The translations under genes and the position numbers were made by a program. This document shows, in pieces, positions 10,264 through 21,728 of a stretch of DNA of 64,000 bases. Positions within the stretch are counted from its first letter, which is position 1. Each line of letters begins with the position of its first letter. The stretch is from Glaciozyma antarctica PI12 (taxonomy: Eukaryota; Basidiomycota; Microbotryomycetes; Kriegeriales; Camptobasidiaceae): positions 132,917 through 196,916 of the forward strand of contig KZ627160.1 of assembly GCA_002917775.1 (NCBI GenBank), in the 5' to 3' direction. The notes beneath the pieces were generated by a model. The model ran no database searches and was not told where the DNA came from. It worked only from the letters and a program-made list of their open reading frames with translations.

Positions 10264-13001
10264 ATGCCCAACCTATCAGTCAAAGACCGGCGTGACAAGG
10301 CTCAAGTCACGCAGAAGGAGCTTCTAGTCTCGCGTCGCGAAGGTCGCGAGCTGGACGAGGCGAAAGCGAGTATCGCGCAGCTTGAGCGGCAGCTGGCCGA
10401 GGCGAATGCGGCGAGGGGAAACAACGGGAACAAGGAGGATAAGTCGGCGTTCAGAGTGCTGGAGAAGGAGCTGAAGGAGGAGAGGAAGAAGGTGAGTTGG
10501 TGGTTCGTTGGTCAGATGAAGGTGGGAGGCTGCTTCGACAAGGGATTCGCGATGCAGTCAAGCGAGCGTTGTGCTGGACGGGCGCTGATTCTTCTATGCA
10601 GGTTGCGCGACTCGAGGAGGAACTCGCCGAGCAGTACACCGTCCAAGCGCGTCTCCAGGCCGAACTCGACGTCGTGCAAACCAAGCTCGACCAGCACGAC
10701 CCCGGTGCCATCACCCAGCTTCGCTCCGAGCGCCAAACGGAATTCGAAGATCTCGTATCGAAGCTTAAGGCGAAAACCACGGAGCTCAAGGCGTCGAACG
10801 AGAAGGTCGCCTCGCTCGAGAGGCGCATTCGTTCGCTGGAGCAGGAGAAGCAGGCTGTGATTATGGAGAGGAACGATGCGTTGACGGAATGTCTCGAGAA
10901 GAAGAAGGCTTATTGGAAGGAGGAGGGAAAGGCGCTGGAGGCGGCGAAGAAGGCGCAGGGGGAGCTCACGAAAACGCAGAAGGAGCTTGCGAAGGCCGGC
11001 TCGAAGCTGCGAACGCTCGAAGGCGTCGCCAAAGCCGGTGCGGAGGAAGATGGTGTAGAAAAAGATGGGGAGCCTTCAGGGAGCGAGGCTGATGGGCCAG
11101 GTGCGTACGACGAGGCGAAGGAACCGACCTGCTTTGCGAAGCCGTGAGTCTCGCTACCGACCTCGTAAAAACGAACTGACGCAGATCATCGTGCAGTCCT
11201 CTCTCGGCCCTCGACGTGGCGAAAGAGCTCCGCACCGCAAAGGAGAAGCTCAAGACCCAGACGAAGAAGATCGAGGACCTCAACACTCGCCTCGCTGAAG
11301 CGGATCAGGTCAACGCCAGGTGCGTCGATTCCGCATCTGCGAAACTGCTAATCTCACGCATTCTCCCAGATCTCGTTCCACCGAAGCCGAATTACACGTC
11401 CAGAACTCGAAGCTCGAGAAAAAGCTTTCCGCCGCTGAGAGCAAGCTCGAACGTCTCGCGTCCATCGAGGCCGAATGGAAGACCAAGTCCTACCAGTGCG
11501 CCCTCCCTCCTTCCTTTTCGTGGTACAATGACCTGATGCACTCTTTGCAGACTCATGACCGAAATCTCGACGCTCCAGTCCGACCTCGAAGAAGCGAAGC
11601 AGCAGCGCAACTCCGCCATCCAGGAGCTCCTTCTCAAAAAGGACGAGCTCGCCAGCCCCCTAGCTTCGCACGCGCAACGAGTTGACTCTCTCGAAGGCCG
11701 CTTGCAGCAGTCGGAATCGAACGTTGCCAGCCTCGACCAGGACCTCCAGGAGGCGCACGCGACGATCTTCCGCCTCCAGTCCTCGTCGGAAGGGAACGGC
11801 AACAAGCGCGATAAGCGTGAGCAGTATGTGGAGGTCTCTTCTCGCTCGGTCGATGCGCGCTAACGCCTCGCTACCCAGGTTGAGGTCGCCCGTCTCCTCC
11901 GTCGGAGAACTTCAGGCCCGGAACACCAAGTTCGAGCACGATCTCTGGCTTAAGGACGAGGAGCTCATCGCCGTCAAGACTGCGCACGCGAAGGAGGTCG
12001 CCTCGCTCCGGTCCCAGCTCGCCGCGTCCACCGTCTCCTCCGAACTCTCCGCCACTCGCAGCGGACTGTCGGCGCGCGAATCTCGTATCGCAGCTCAGGA
12101 TCGCGAATTGGTAGCGCTTAAGTCGTCGCCTCTCGGAGCTCAAGTCACTCGTCTCGAGAAAGAGCTCGCCGCTGCGACTGCGACGAACGCTCGCCTCGGT
12201 CCCATCGAAGGGAGACTCGAGCAGTGCGTCGTTCGCTCGTCTTTCTGCTGATCACTGATCGCTATCGCAGGTACAAGACGAAAACCTCCACTCTGGAGTC
12301 TGAGAACAAGGCCCTCACGAAGCGCAACTCTACCCTCGCCCGCGACCTCAAGGTCAAGGAGAACGAGCTCATTCTCGTTAATACCTCTCACGCGAACCGC
12401 CTCGCTCAGCTCGAATCGGAACATTCCAAATCGACCTCCACTCTCCTCTCAACAATCACTCTCATTGGAAGCGACCTCGCAGACGCGCAAGCTCAGGTTC
12501 CGCTTACGACAGCAACTTCGGAGGAGCTCGCTATCTCGGCGAAGAGGGAGAAAGTCGAGCTGAGGGAAGCACGCGAGGAGGCTAGGAGATATTCTGAGAG
12601 GGTTAAGAGTTTGGAGGACAGGGTTAGGGAGTTGATGCAGGAGAAGGAGGGGTCGAGTGCGGAGGTCCGGAGCGGAAGTTTCGCAGGGCAGAGTGCGTCG
12701 CTTCATGGTTCTCTCCTGGGGAGCAAGCTGACACCACAGCGCAGGTGCGGCGGCGAGCTCCAGCACCTATCCGACTTCGGTCAACTCGACTGCTCGACCC
12801 TCTCTCAACAACTTCACGCAAGGCGGCTCGGAGCACTCGAAGTTCGTCGTTCAGCAGCTCGTGTCGTCGATTCGAGGCCTCAACTCGGCGAACGTCGCGC
12901 TGAGAGACGAAAACAGTTCGTCATTCCTCACTTACATTCGGTACGGAGCTGATGAACTTCGAGCAGCGGCGTTGCTGTTGCAGCTTGTGGGGGTTGAGTG
13001 A
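10264..13001 (+). CDS. Coiled-coil family member A (intact reference copy, 758 residues)
   Basis: Unrecognised protein, almost entirely predicted coiled coil. Nine exons fit base by base: 10264-10491, 10602-11143, 11185-11319, 11370-11495, 11551-11823, 11879-12223, 12271-12692, 12745-12915, 12967-13001, giving 759 codons with stop. N-terminus MPNLSVKDRRDKAQVTQ is basic, then heptads (LDEAKASIAQLERQLAEA). Middle exons repeat a theme of LEKEL / LE..LEQ followed by YK, each joined by a phase-2 intron splitting CA|G. A Ser/Thr-rich linker precedes the C-terminal cassette SKFVVQQLVSSIRGLNSANV, whose last intron (12916-12966) splits the Thr codon as A|CG before ALLLQLVGVE and the stop. No membrane segment or signal peptide. 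Close paralogues flank it, so it is a member of a local expansion. A structural or scaffolding role is only a guess. Confidence 0.8.
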
Positions 13002-13106
13002 GATGGAGGGAAGGAAAGAGCGGAGGAGAGAGCACGCTGAGGAATACCATAAGGTGCGAGCTGAGAGCTGAGAGATGACGAGTCGAGAGGAGAGTTCCAA
13101 CAACAT

Positions 13107-15216
13107 CTATTGCACACCGACCAGTCGTATAATAGAGAAGCTAGAGTTTCCGGGAAGAGGAGAACGGCACGCACTGTTGGAGCTTGTAAGAATGCGTTGG
13201 CAGCCTGCAAGCTGGCGACCATCGTCGCGAACTGACCGAGGACGAAATCCCCGAGTGTTCGACGAGCGCCGAGTTGAGTTGGGGTTGTGGCGGTGGTGAT
13301 AGAGCGATGAGAAGCAGAGGTGGTACAACTTGGTGAACTGCGAACCAAGAGAGAGATCAGCAGCGATCAAGAGAGTGCGAACGAAAAGACGCACCCGCGA
13401 CTTCGACCTCCCACAGCCCCGTGAGCCACCCGGTCTCCCCCCTCAGATCCTCCATCCTCCCTTCCACACGCTCAGCAGCCACGCGCCACTTCTCCTGCAC
13501 ACGCACCGCCACCTCCAGCCGCACCTCCTCGTCCCTCCTCCCCTCCTCCACCTTGCTCCTCGCTACTCCCTCTCGCAGCTCCCTCAGCTCCTCTCGCCTC
13601 CTCGGCGTATCCTTAATCGGAGCCGGCGCGCTGGGCTGAACGACCTCGATGTTCTGCTCAAGCCGATCTTGTTCCGCCGAGAGTGAAGAGACGGCAACGT
13701 CCTGAGCTTCGGCTTTCAAGGTTTGAGCCGTTAGTGCCGGTACGTCCTCGCTGAAAGCTAGGTCGGCGGAGCGATTCGATAGGTCGCGTCGGAGGTCCTC
13801 GAGCGTGAGGCGTGAGGCTTCGGACTTGGAAGTGGGAATTAGCAGGGGTGAAGCATGAGCGAGGGGGGAATAGCGCACTCGTCGATGAGGTCGCGATAGC
13901 GGGCCTCGAGAGTCGTTTGGAGCGAGATGATCTCGGAGTCGGAGCTGTGAAGACGTAAGCCAGCAGAGCTGGGAAAGCGGAAGGTGTATCAGCTTATGCG
14001 ACAAGCTGTTTTTCGGAAGCTTGGCGGCCTCGAGGCGGGAGATCTTGGACTTGTATCTGCAGCTCCATCCTCAGCTCAAGCGAAGAGACGACGGAAAAAA
14101 AACGCACTGCTCTGGCGTCCTGACGACCGTCGCAAGGTCTCGCTCGAGGAGAAGGATCTTGGACTCTGAAGTGGAGAGCTTGTCTTGCAGCCGACCGAGC
14201 TCCGATTTGTACGAGGAATCAATGTAGGTCTGGAGGAGGTGAAGCTCATTCTGCGTGAGGGCGAGCTCCGCGTGAGGCTCGCGTTGGCGGTGATGAGAGC
14301 CGCGTTGGCGGCGTTGAAGTTCTTCTTGAGTACTTCGAGAAAGTCCTGAGCTCGAAAGCTGGAATTGGGTCAGCGGCGTACGTGAGGGAAGATGATGAAG
14401 AGCGCACCTGCTGATGTTCTTGGCATCTCGAGCTACGGTAGACTCGAGCTTCGAGAGTTGTGCTACGATGGAAGTGAGAGTTGGAGACGGAATGGCGCGA
14501 GTGTCCGGGGAGTCGAAAAGGACCTCGTTGGGGGGAGAAGGAGGTCGGCGCTGAGAGTTGGGCGTTGAGCGTTGAGGGACAGTAGTCCTCCTTGAGGGGG
14601 GATTTGTCCTTCTGCGCAACAACGAGGTTCGCTGCGGACGCGGCGAGCTGCTCCTGGAAGTCTGCCTTGCGCGAGTCGAGGCGCTGGTAGTCGGCAAGAT
14701 GGCGTTGTCCTCGGCCATCGTCGCAAAAGCCTCCGTCGCCGCGGCCGCCTTTTTCGTCGCCAGATTCCCCTTCGTCACCTCCCTCCGCAGCTGCGCAGGG
14801 CCGTGATTGTCCTCCCCTCCGCCGCAGTCTTCTCCTTCGCCCGCTCCCGCGCCTCCCCCTCAACCCTCCCAACGATCTCCGCCAAAGACGACACCTTCTC
14901 GTGCAGTATCCGTAGCTCAGCATTCTTGTCGTTGACCTGCGCGAACAGCGTGTCGAGCTCGACGCGTTGCTGGGAGTCCGAGAAGAGGGCCTTCGAGTCG
15001 TCCTGTTCGACCCCGTCCGTCGCCTGCTCTCGTCTTCGCTTTCGTCTTCGAACAATCTTGAGCGCCGCAAGCTCCTCCTCCATCACAAAGACCTGCCGCA
15101 CCGACATCAGCTCCCGTCCTCCCCACTCTCTCCCGCCTCGAAAACAAGCTCACCTTGTTCCACTCCCTCCTGCAGCTCAATCTCTCGCGCCTCGGGCTGC
15201 TCCTTGTACGATACAT
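13107..15216 (-). pseudogene. Coiled-coil family member B, decayed by several frame breaks
   Basis: Family similarity is clear in pieces: MYRTRSSPRRERLSCRREWN then VFVMEEELAALKIV after an intron, ADYQRLDSRKADFQEQLAAS, DFLEVLKKNFNAANAALI, ELALTQNELHLLQTYIDSSY, YKSKISRLEAAK, DSEIISLQTTLEARYRDL, and the cassette parts DFVLGQFATMVASLQAANAF and RLVGVQ before TAG at 13107. These pieces lie in different frames with no splice sites to reconcile them: breaks fall near 14790, 14700, 14285, 13260 and 13120. The CA|A-TAC phase-2 intron and the last-intron position survive, so it descends from a spliced family gene. It is tail to tail with A, 105 bases apart. Five or more breaks make pure sequencing error unlikely. 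Boundaries are approximate. Confidence 0.7.
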
Positions 15217-16292
15217 TCCCTGAAAGCTGATTCGAACCCTCGACTCGAGTCCAGAGGTCTACATCCGACATCGCCGTCTTCTCGAGCTGTCGTCCCTCGT
15301 CTGCAGGCACGTCGGAACGCGTCTCTTGAGGTTCGACTGAAGGCGCCAGCGGGCCGCTGATCCCGCGGCCCACCGCCCGAGATAACTTGCTGAGCGAGTC
15401 GAGAATACCGGAGAGCTCCTGCGCTGGAGGAAGAGAAGAGCGGCTGGCCCTAAGCTTGACACAAGCCCTCGCGCGTGAAGGATGAAGTCTACGAGGGGCT
15501 TGACTCAGAGTTGCCGAATGGGGACCTGCAGACAACTTTCGAAGCTCGCTTGTCTAGTTTCCTTTCCTCTTGCCGCTACACATCTTTTTAGCTCAAGCCA
15601 AAAAAAACCATCTCGAGATCGTACGATGGTGCATGCCTGCTCCAAGTTTCAGAACCGTACACCCAAAGATGATTGCGCGGGGATGTACCTAAGAGCGAGA
15701 TTTCGAGCCCAAACACTGTCGATTTTGGGTCATCACGCGCGCTCCGGCGATCCAAACACCTCTCCTTAGGTACATCGATGGGCTCTCTCCTCGAAACTTG
15801 AGAGGACGCCCTTTGGTACAGCTGTAGTCAAGTGATACATCTAGGTCGAATTTTTTCGCCAGGGCGTACGTCCAGAGGAAGAGGCAGGAGAAGGCAAAAG
15901 GTGAGAAACCGCATATTTCGATTTCTGCAAGTCAGCCAAAATCGGCCGCTCCGAGTCGAGCCCCTCGCAGACTTCATCCTTCACGCGCGAGGGCTTGTAT
16001 CAAGGGGAGGCTGGCCCGGCTCTTCGACGAGGTAGACGACGTGGAGGCTGCCTGCCGTGCTCCTCAACTTCTCCACCTCTGCCTTTGCAAGTTTACTCAG
16101 CTGAGAACCTGCCTACCGCCGTACGAGCTGCTCCACCACCCCAAGCCCAGCTCCTCCCACCCCGCGCCTCCCGCACACGATCCGTTCTCGCGCCCCCGTC
16201 CTCAGCCCTCCTCCGACGCCTCCTTCTCTTCTATCTCATTGCGCACCGTCTCCTCAACAGCACTTAACCCAGGCCCCACCAGCTCCAGCAAC
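15217..16292. other. Intergenic region between B and C with an inverted-repeat element
   Basis: About 1.1 kb without a convincing gene; a region of former promoters facing away from each other. It holds an inverted repeat at 15682-15776 (listed separately) and a CT-rich leader from about 16110 to the C start. Open frames here lack coiled-coil or other recognisable character. Confidence 0.6.
15682..15776. repeat. Inverted repeat, 13-base arms around a nested stem
   Basis: GATGTACCTAAGA (15682-15694) is matched by CCTTAGGTACATC (15764-15776), 12 of 13 positions complementary. Inside, GCCCAAA and TTTGGGT form a second possible stem. About 95 bases in all. It could be a small non-autonomous element with short terminal repeats, or an RNA hairpin; no flanking duplication was established. 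Confidence 0.4.
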
Positions 16293-18052
16293 ATGGCCGT
16301 CAGCAGCGCCAAGGAGCGGGCGGACTCAGGCGCTATCGCGTCGCTAGTGGAGCTGCAGAGAAAGGGGGAGGAGGACGAGGGGATTAGGCTGGAGGACTTT
16401 CAAGCGCAGGTTGACCGGCTGAAGGTAGAGCTGGTGGAGGCGAGAGCGGCGAAGGAGACTACGGGGGACAAGGCGGGGACGGGGACAGCGTACGTTCTCT
16501 TGTCGGTTCTTGCGAGCGGGAGGTTAGCTTACGGGATTTCGTAGAAGCGGTTCTACATCTGTGACAGACGAGAAGGTGGAACTCGAGGAATTCCAGGCGT
16601 CGGTCAACAAGGTCAAGGAGGAGCTAGCCGAGGCTCGAGCTGCTCGAAGAAAAGACCTCGAGGCGATTGGTAGAGAGCTTGGGGATGAGAACGAGGGAGG
16701 ATTGGCTCCAAGGTGTGTTCTCCACGCTCGCGGGAGACACGAGCACGCCTCACGCTTTCTCACTTCGCAGCGAAGGATCCGCTGTTCTAGCTGTGTTGCG
16801 CGAAGAACTGTCGGTCGCGCAGCGCGCTCTCGCCAGCCGGACTGAGGAGGTGGAAAATATGCTGAAGGCAAGGGCGGAACGGAAGGCGACGTGCGTCGCT
16901 CGTCTTGGCTCGCTTCGCCGACACCAACTCACACGCTCCTCCCTGCAGCCACATATCTCAACTACGCGAGCTCGAGGCTGGGTTCTCGAGCCGCCTGGAC
17001 GAGGTGAGTGCCGCCAACGAGGCAAACCTGGAAAAGGTCAAGGCGAACGTCCTGGAGGTTATCAATGTGAGCAAGGAGTGAGTGACCCGCTTCCACGTCT
17101 CGTCAGCGGATTAATCTTTACCGCAGGTCTTCAGGCGATACCTCGACCCTCAGAGATCGCATCAAGGTTCTCACGGAGCAGTGCGCCACCGCCCTCAAAT
17201 CCGTCTCGCTCAAGACAACCGAACTCGCCGCCGAGAAGGCCTCAAGAGTAACGCTGCTCAAGGAAGTCGAAGGACGACTCGGCATCCGCGTCACCCACCT
17301 CGAGAAGGAGCTCGCGACTGCCAGAGCGGCTAACAAGAAAGCAGAAAGGTACGTTCTTCCTCCGATCACTCTCTCACTCGAACTAACGAGGTCCCCGCAG
17401 TTACAAATCCCGTATCACGACGCTCGAAAGCGCGCTCGAGACCTGCACGAACAAACACGCGGCTCTCGGTCGCGTTCTCGGCGTCAAAGACATCGCGTTC
17501 GAGGCACTGTTCGCTTCTTCCGTCGCGAGTGAGGATGAGGTGAAGAGGTTGGAGGAGAAGCTGAGAGAGGTGAAGGTGGTGGCGGAGGCGGTGATGAAGG
17601 AGAAGGATGAGGCGACGTGTGTTTTGAGGAACCAGATCGCGGGGATTTCGGCGGAGCTGAGGAGCTTTCAAGAGGGTGTCAAGCTGCTCAAAGTCGAGTA
17701 TGAGGAGGAGAGGAGAGTGTGGAAGAGCCTCGGAACTGCCGGTGCGTCCTCGCTGGCCTTTTCGACGACCGACCGCTGACGATACTCCAGCCGCCGACAT
17801 TCCTTCACCACCCCCACCTCCGTCAATCTCACAACCCCCCTCCCTCCCATCCCCCCTCCACTCTCACTCAGCACTTGTCCAGCACTCGGATTTCGTACTC
17901 CCTCAGCTCCTCAAGATGATCGACGACCTAAATCTCGCCAACACCGTGCTACGAACTTCGAACAGTACGTTCCTCTCTCTCCTCCACCTGCTCCTCGCTG
18001 ACTCTCCATCGTAGCATCGTTGCTGCTGCGCCTCGTTGGCATCGAGGTCTGA
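16293..18052 (+). CDS. Coiled-coil family member C (nearly intact)
   Basis: Starts MAVSSAKERADSGAIASL at the ATG 16293, a different N-terminus from A, then heptads. Later exons join in phase: ...LAP|S-EGSAVLAVLREELSVAQ, THISQLRELEAGFSS, SSGDTSTLRDRIKVL, YKSRITTLESALETC, a linker AADIPSPPPPPSISQPPSL, and the cassette ALVQHSDFVLPQLLKMIDDL with its last intron splitting A|CA before SLLLRLVGIEV and TGA at 18052. The only problem is the first junction: exon 1 ends in phase 2 at a GTACGT donor near 16492 while the reading DEKVELEEFQASVNK needs phase 1. That is one base out, so either an assembly error or an early truncation. No membrane segments. Confidence 0.65.
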
Positions 18053-18366
18053 GAAGGCTCGCACCACACGCGTCGTGCGAAGGCTGCTGGTCGCGAGCGG
18101 AGGAACATTCGTGGTCCCTGCGTGGGCCGCTTCCTATGACACGCCGTCTTCTTCGCGATTCCAGAGCAGAGGGAGGAGGTGGTGGAGGACGACCAGCAGA
18201 GTCGGGGAGGGGGAGCGGACGAGCGTTGCGGTGAGGAGCTGGAATGGAACTATTTATCGAGCAAAGCAGCTACGTTTGCACATGTCGAGCGTATTTCGAC
18301 CCCCTTCGACGTGACCTGCGGACTTCCGCTCTCCCTCCTTCCTCCTCACCCCGCCTATCATTGCGC
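18053..18366. other. Gap between C and D
   Basis: 314 bases of 3' region of C and former promoter of D. I see no gene or repeat in it. Confidence 0.5.
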
Positions 18367-19695
18367 ATGCCCTCCTGCACCAAAGAACGCCGCGACGAAG
18401 GCGCTGTCTCGCAATGAGGACGCCTGAACGCCCGTCGCGAACTCGAAGCGAAAGCTGCAACAGATCAGCTGGTCAAGGAAGCTCAAGGCCAAGAGGAAGG
18501 AGCTCAAGGCGTCGAACGATTAGGTCGTTTGGCTCGAGGAACGGCTGCGGAAGTTCGAGGGGGACTACCGAGAGCTGAGGGAGGAGAAGGCCTCCCTGTC
18601 GGAGGCTCGTCGCGCGAATAGCACTTTGCAGGAGGATCTCACTGCAAAGGATATGCAAGAGCTTGCGGCGCATAGAAAAGTGCACAGTTTGTTTTTTTGA
18701 CGAGCTGAGGAGCTGCTGGAAGCTTGCGCAGGAGGTCGTGATCCGAACGAGAAACGACATCCAGCAGCTCTGCGAAGGGTAAGATTCCTTGACCCCATCG
18801 CCACGAAAGCGTCGCTAATCGGTCGTGCAGAGACGAGAAACTCAAGGCCGAACTCTTTGTCGCGATGGGAGACTCGAAGGTCGCTCAGCTGGAGCGGGAG
18901 CTTGCCAAACTCCAGGCCGCCAACACTCGCCAGCTCGTCGACAATGCGAGGGAGGTTGATATGTTTGTGCTCGACCGCTCTGGAATCATCAAGCTAATCT
19001 AATCAGCCTTGCGAATCGCAGGCACCAGAGCCAGCTTCTGACCCTCGAGCATTCCGAATCTCGCGTGACCTCCCTCGAATCGCAACTATCTACTCTGCGC
19101 TCCGAATCCTGAGCCAAGATCATCTGCCTAAAAGCCCAGCTCGCCTCCGCTCAGCAGATATGCGCTACGAGCTCGACGGACGTTCTCGCCACCGCTGCGA
19201 AGCGGGATCAGGCCGAGCTTCAAGCGGCGCAGGAGGAGGCGAAGACGAATGCGGAGCAGGTTTTGAGCTTGGAGAAGAGGGTGAGAAAGCTTTTGGGGAC
19301 GGAGGAGAGGAGGAGGGGGAGCGAGAACGGTCTTGCTGCGAAGGGTGCTGGTGCTTTTCGACTTGTTGTGTCTCCCGCGTTTCCGCCGGGTTGCACGGGC
19401 TGTTCCTCGTCCTGGGAGTCCTCGGTCGCTCCCGTTTCGACTCTCTGCTCCTCCCTTGCCATCCGAGGAGAACTCGCAGTTCGTCGTTCAGCAGCTCCCG
19501 TCGACGGTCGAGGGGCGAACGTTGCCCTGAGGAGCGAGAACAGTTCGTACTCTCCTTCGAAATCATGTGTGTAATGGCTTCTGAACGTATTTTTCAGCGG
19601 CGTTGTTGCTCCAGCTCGTCGTCGGAGGAGGGAGTTTGGTAGCGAGTGCCTATCTGCATGTTTTGTTTCGATGGGAATTTGCCGCTTATCGATAA
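18367..19695 (+). pseudogene. Coiled-coil family member D, decayed (in-frame stops)
   Basis: The N-terminus MPSCTKERRDEGAVSQ aligns with A (MPNLSVKDRRDKAQVTQ) but the next codon is TGA; the frame then resumes as GRLNARRELEAKAATDQLV. Further family segments are LKASND followed by a stop, VVWLEERLRKFEGDYRELRE, LREEKASLSEARR, VAQLERELAKLQAANTRQL, LLTLEHSESRVTSLESQL then a stop, and AELQAAQEEAKTNAEQVL. The cassette SQFVVQQLPSTVEG is followed by a small deletion relative to A, then ANVALRSEN in another frame and, after a recognisable last intron, ALLLQLV. At least three stops and one indel; no splice arrangement removes them. Its 3' third is close to A and E at base level, so the copy is fairly recent. 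Confidence 0.75.
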
Positions 19696-19829
19696 GCATG
19701 CACGTACGCTAGCTGTTTGCCTCCCAGACGTCCAGATATACGCACAAGCGGAAGAAAAACCTCCACATCGACTTTGCGAGGAGCGTGCACAGGGCCTCTG
19801 CCCGAGGTCCGAAGCTCCCTCCTCTCTCC

Positions 19830-19853
19830 CCACCACCACCACCACCACCACCC
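19830..19853. repeat. (CAC)n microsatellite ahead of gene E
   Basis: Eight CAC units immediately upstream of the E start codon (19866), in its presumed 5' leader. Confidence 0.85.
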
Positions 19854-19865
19854 CAATCTCTCAGC

Positions 19866-21728
19866 ATGGTTCCTCAGCTCAAAGGCCGGCGGTACAAGGC
19901 GCAGGTTGCGCAGGTTGCGCAGGGAGAGCGACTGGAACAACGCCGGGAGGAGCGCGAGCTGCTCGAAGCACAGGCGACGATAGAGCGGTTGCAACAGGAA
20001 CTGGCGGCGGCGAAGGCTTCTGTGGCCGGAGGAGGCGGAGGGGAGCTCAAGGGGGGGCTTAAAGCGTTCGAGAAGGAGCTGAAGGATGAGCGGAAGAAGG
20101 TGGGTTCGTCCTGTACCTCCTGAAACAGTCGCAGAGCTTACCCGTTCTGGCGCAGGTCGCGGTTCTCGACGAGCAGCTCGCAGCGGGGAAGATTTTACAA
20201 GAGCACCTGAACGCCGAGCTTCTCGCGCTTCAAGCTCGCGGAGATCAGCTCGAGGAGCAGCTCAGGACGTCGGCGGAGAAGGGGGAGCTGTTGGAGAGGC
20301 GGCTTCGATGGGCTGAGGAGGACAAGAAGGCTGGGAGGGTCAGCTGCCGGGAAATGATTAGGGAGAGGGAGAGTCTGAAGAGAAGGTGGAGATGAGTCCA
20401 CGCGATGGGGGAAGAGAGTGCGAGAGCTGATGGGGTTGCAGGTCGGGCATCTTCAAGGGGAGGTCGAGGGCCTGCGGAAAGAGTTGGAGCAAGCGAGGGA
20501 GAAGATCGTCGTGCTGAGACGAAAGGCCGACGCCGGAGTCCTAGGAGTTGTTCAGGCCCTGACGGCGGTGAGTGCTTCTGCGGAATGTGGGAGACGGGGC
20601 GCTCATCAGTCGGTCGTGCAAGACGATGCCAGCGGCGATGGCCTCGTGTCGAGGGCTGTACCCGGGTTGGTCCTTCGCTCGCTCGTAGAGACGCCGATTA
20701 ATCGTTGCGCTTCCTCTGCAGGCTTTGGAATGCCAAGCGAGATCTCGAATCGAAGCTTCAGCTCGCCACCAACTCGCTATCGGCACGAACAGCCGAAGTG
20801 GAGAAGCTCACCTCCGAAGTTAAGGGGCTTCGCAAGTCCCAGTGCGCTCGTCTTTCCCCCGAGCGCTGGAAGAACGCTGAGTTCCAAATTCGCAGATCTT
20901 CAGCGAGCTCGAGAGTCGCGACGATGGAGTTCAAGATCACGCAGCTTGAGAAGGACCTCGCCGCTGCCAACGCCGCGCGTCTCACGCCGGTACAGGCTCG
21001 ACTCGACGAAACGCTTCTCAAGCTCGCTGAGAGCACCAAGACCGTCGAGCAGTACGTCCCTCTCTCCTCTCTCCACCACGAGCCGCTAAGCCTTCGCATC
21101 GCAGCTACAAATCCCACTCGGCCTCTCTCAAGTCCTCCAACCTCTCTCTCAACCTCGAAATCAAGCACCACGCCGCCGATTTCTCGCATCAAGTGGAACA
21201 GATTACTGCACTCGAGACCCAGCTCGCTGCCGCGAAGACGGATCGAACGGAGAGCGTGACGCAGGTCGCGGCGCTGAAGGCTCGATTGGTGGAGGTCGAG
21301 AAAGAGAAGTGGGAGGAGGCAAAGAAGGGGGAGAAGGGAGCGGGAGTGAAGGGGAGGAAGGAGATGTTCGAGGAGCGGGTCAAGGAGGGCGGTGCGGTGG
21401 GGGGGAGGAGGAGGGGTGAGAGTGTTGGAGAAGCTGGTGAGTCCATCTTCCGCCTGAATCTCCCATGTACTAATCCTGCCCCCTTGAACAGCTTCGACGA
21501 CGTTCAGTTCGGCGACACCAACATCGACGAATCGCACCTCAGACTCCGAAGACCAGTCGCAGTTCGTCGTTCGTCAGCTTATTTCGACGGTACAGGGTTT
21601 GGAGGAGGATAAGGTGGCGCTGAGGAAGGAGAATAGTGAGCTTTCGCTTTCTCGCGGGGCTGGAGGTTGTTGCTGATGGCGGTGGGACAGCTTCGCTTTT
21701 GATGAGGTTGATGGAAGTGGGGCGATGA
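19866..21728 (+). pseudogene. Coiled-coil family member E, two unresolved frame breaks
   Basis: The start MVPQLKGRRYKAQVAQ and heptads RREERELLEAQATIERLQQE are family-typical, and the first intron joins KK|VAVLDEQLAAGKILQEH as in A. Frame is then lost twice: near 20385 before VGHLQGEVEGLRKELEQARE, and at the junction before LWNAKRDLESKLQLATNSLS (about 20722). From there it reads cleanly: MEFKITQLEKDLAAANAAR, YKSHSASLKSSNLSLNLEI, then the cassette SQFVVRQLISTVQGLEEDKV with the last intron splitting A|CT before SLLMRLMEVGR and TGA at 21728. With two corrections it would be a full gene, so an assembly problem cannot be excluded; called a pseudogene provisionally. Confidence 0.55.

Noticed and set aside
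15221-15240. tRNA-like T-arm (GGTTCGAATC on the minus strand)
   Set aside because: No cloverleaf, no acceptor stem or anticodon arm could be drawn around it; it lies in the 5' part of copy B.
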